From: Rhodospirillaceae bacterium
GTDB taxonomy: Bacteria > Pseudomonadota > Alphaproteobacteria > UBA6615
Reading direction: 5' to 3'
NCBI GenBank assembly: GCA_018702955.1
Contig: JABJEK010000079.1
Span: forward strand, 1 to 64,000
DNA: 64,000 nucleotides
Both the position numbers and the translations under genes were made by a program. Position 1 is the stretch's first letter; every line of letters begins with the position of its first letter. Shown here one piece after another: positions 63,694 to 64,000 of the stretch. The notes below the pieces were generated by a model. The model worked only from the letters and a program-made list of their open reading frames with translations. It was not told where the DNA came from and did no database searches.

Positions 63694-64000
63694 CGCTGCG
63701 CGGATCGGATCCGGCTTCGATGATGCCGTCGGGTCGGCGCACCAGCGCACCCGCATGGCCCATCAGGTCACTGAACGGGCCGACCACCTCGACATCATGG
63801 CCTGCTGCACGCAGCGCCTCGATCACCTGCTCGGGGAAACGTGATTCGATCTTGAGGTTGGTGCTGTCGCTGCCCCAGGTGCGGCCGAGCAACCAGCGCG
63901 GCGCAGTGATCGCGGCCTGCACCGGCATGCCGAAACGCACATGGCGTGAGAAGACCGCCGCCTGGGTCTGGGGCTGCCCCTCGCCGCCCATGGTGCCGTA
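63671..64000 (-). CDS. Gamma-glutamyltransferase family protein, C-terminal part, cut by window edge
   Basis: Only the last ~110 residues are in the window. They read MGGEGQPQTQAAVFSRHVRF..., then TAPRWLLGRTWG and GSDPRSDGAAVGY at the end, which match GGT-family small-subunit sequences. The N-terminal part, including the nucleophile threonine, lies beyond base 64000. It shares the terminal SDPRSDGAAVGY with the homologue at 49706-51328. Confidence 0.88.
   Translation of the reverse strand, partial: YGTMGGEGQPQTQAAVFSRHVRFGMPVQAAITAPRWLLGRTWGSDSTNLKIESRFPEQVIEALRAAGHDVEVVGPFSDLMGHAGALVRRPDGIIEAGSDPRSDGAAVGY

Overview
The window is GC-rich, densely coded DNA from an aerobic, heterotrophic alphaproteobacterium, probably Rhodospirillales-like. 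The inference rests on a Usg-family protein, heme A synthase (aa3-type respiration), groESL under a CIRCE element, two complete Liv-type ABC transporters, and many acyl-CoA, short-chain dehydrogenase and amidohydrolase genes. I saw no rRNA, tRNA, CRISPR array, prophage or transposase. No gap without a gene exceeds about 300 bases.

Layout. 1-1.5 kb: groEL (cut by the window edge), groES with its CIRCE operator, and usg. 1.5-6.1 kb: a branched-chain amino acid (HAAT) ABC transporter whose two permeases are fused into one polypeptide. 6.3-10.7 kb: an adrenodoxin-reductase-like flavoprotein followed by the two subunits of a 2-oxoacid:ferredoxin oxidoreductase. 10.8-14.7 kb: heme A synthase, then a three-gene operon of lipoproteins with an M48 metalloprotease in the middle. 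14.7-16.8 kb: a Tat-exported PhoX phosphatase behind a good Pho box. 16.8-21.9 kb: a DNA-repair operon (HIT protein, DEXH helicase, PdeM, photolyase). 22-27.6 kb: mixed metabolic and membrane genes. 27.8-30.9 kb: a CobW-type metallochaperone, HisI and a dihydroorotase-like enzyme, the two enzymes each lacking a usual metal-ligand-type residue.

31-41.2 kb: aerobic benzoyl-CoA (box) catabolism: an alpha/beta hydrolase, boxC, boxB and benzoate-CoA ligase, facing a complete ABC transporter that probably imports the aromatic acid. BoxA and BoxD are not in the window. 41.3-48.3 kb: a RidA/SDR/MarR/old-yellow-enzyme group around an AT-rich palindromic operator, then a FadB-type enzyme, a MaoC hydratase and an APH-type kinase. 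48.4-53.2 kb: amide and nucleobase hydrolases, a gamma-glutamyltransferase and a small monooxygenase-like protein. 53.2-57.6 kb: an ACAD10/11-like acyl-CoA dehydrogenase, an SDR and a second FadB-type enzyme. 57.7-64 kb: an SLC13 transporter, a muconolactone-isomerase-like protein, tandem glutathione transferases, a dienelactone-hydrolase-like protein, a carboxymuconolactone-decarboxylase-fold protein, a methyltransferase and a second gamma-glutamyltransferase cut by the window edge.

The second half carries at least 13 copies of a 23-bp palindrome. Its arms vary by paired substitutions while a CTTGA loop stays fixed, and copies are usually joined head-to-head by a conserved linker. The gene content reads as uptake and CoA-dependent breakdown of aromatic and hydroxylated acids, interspersed with housekeeping and stress functions.
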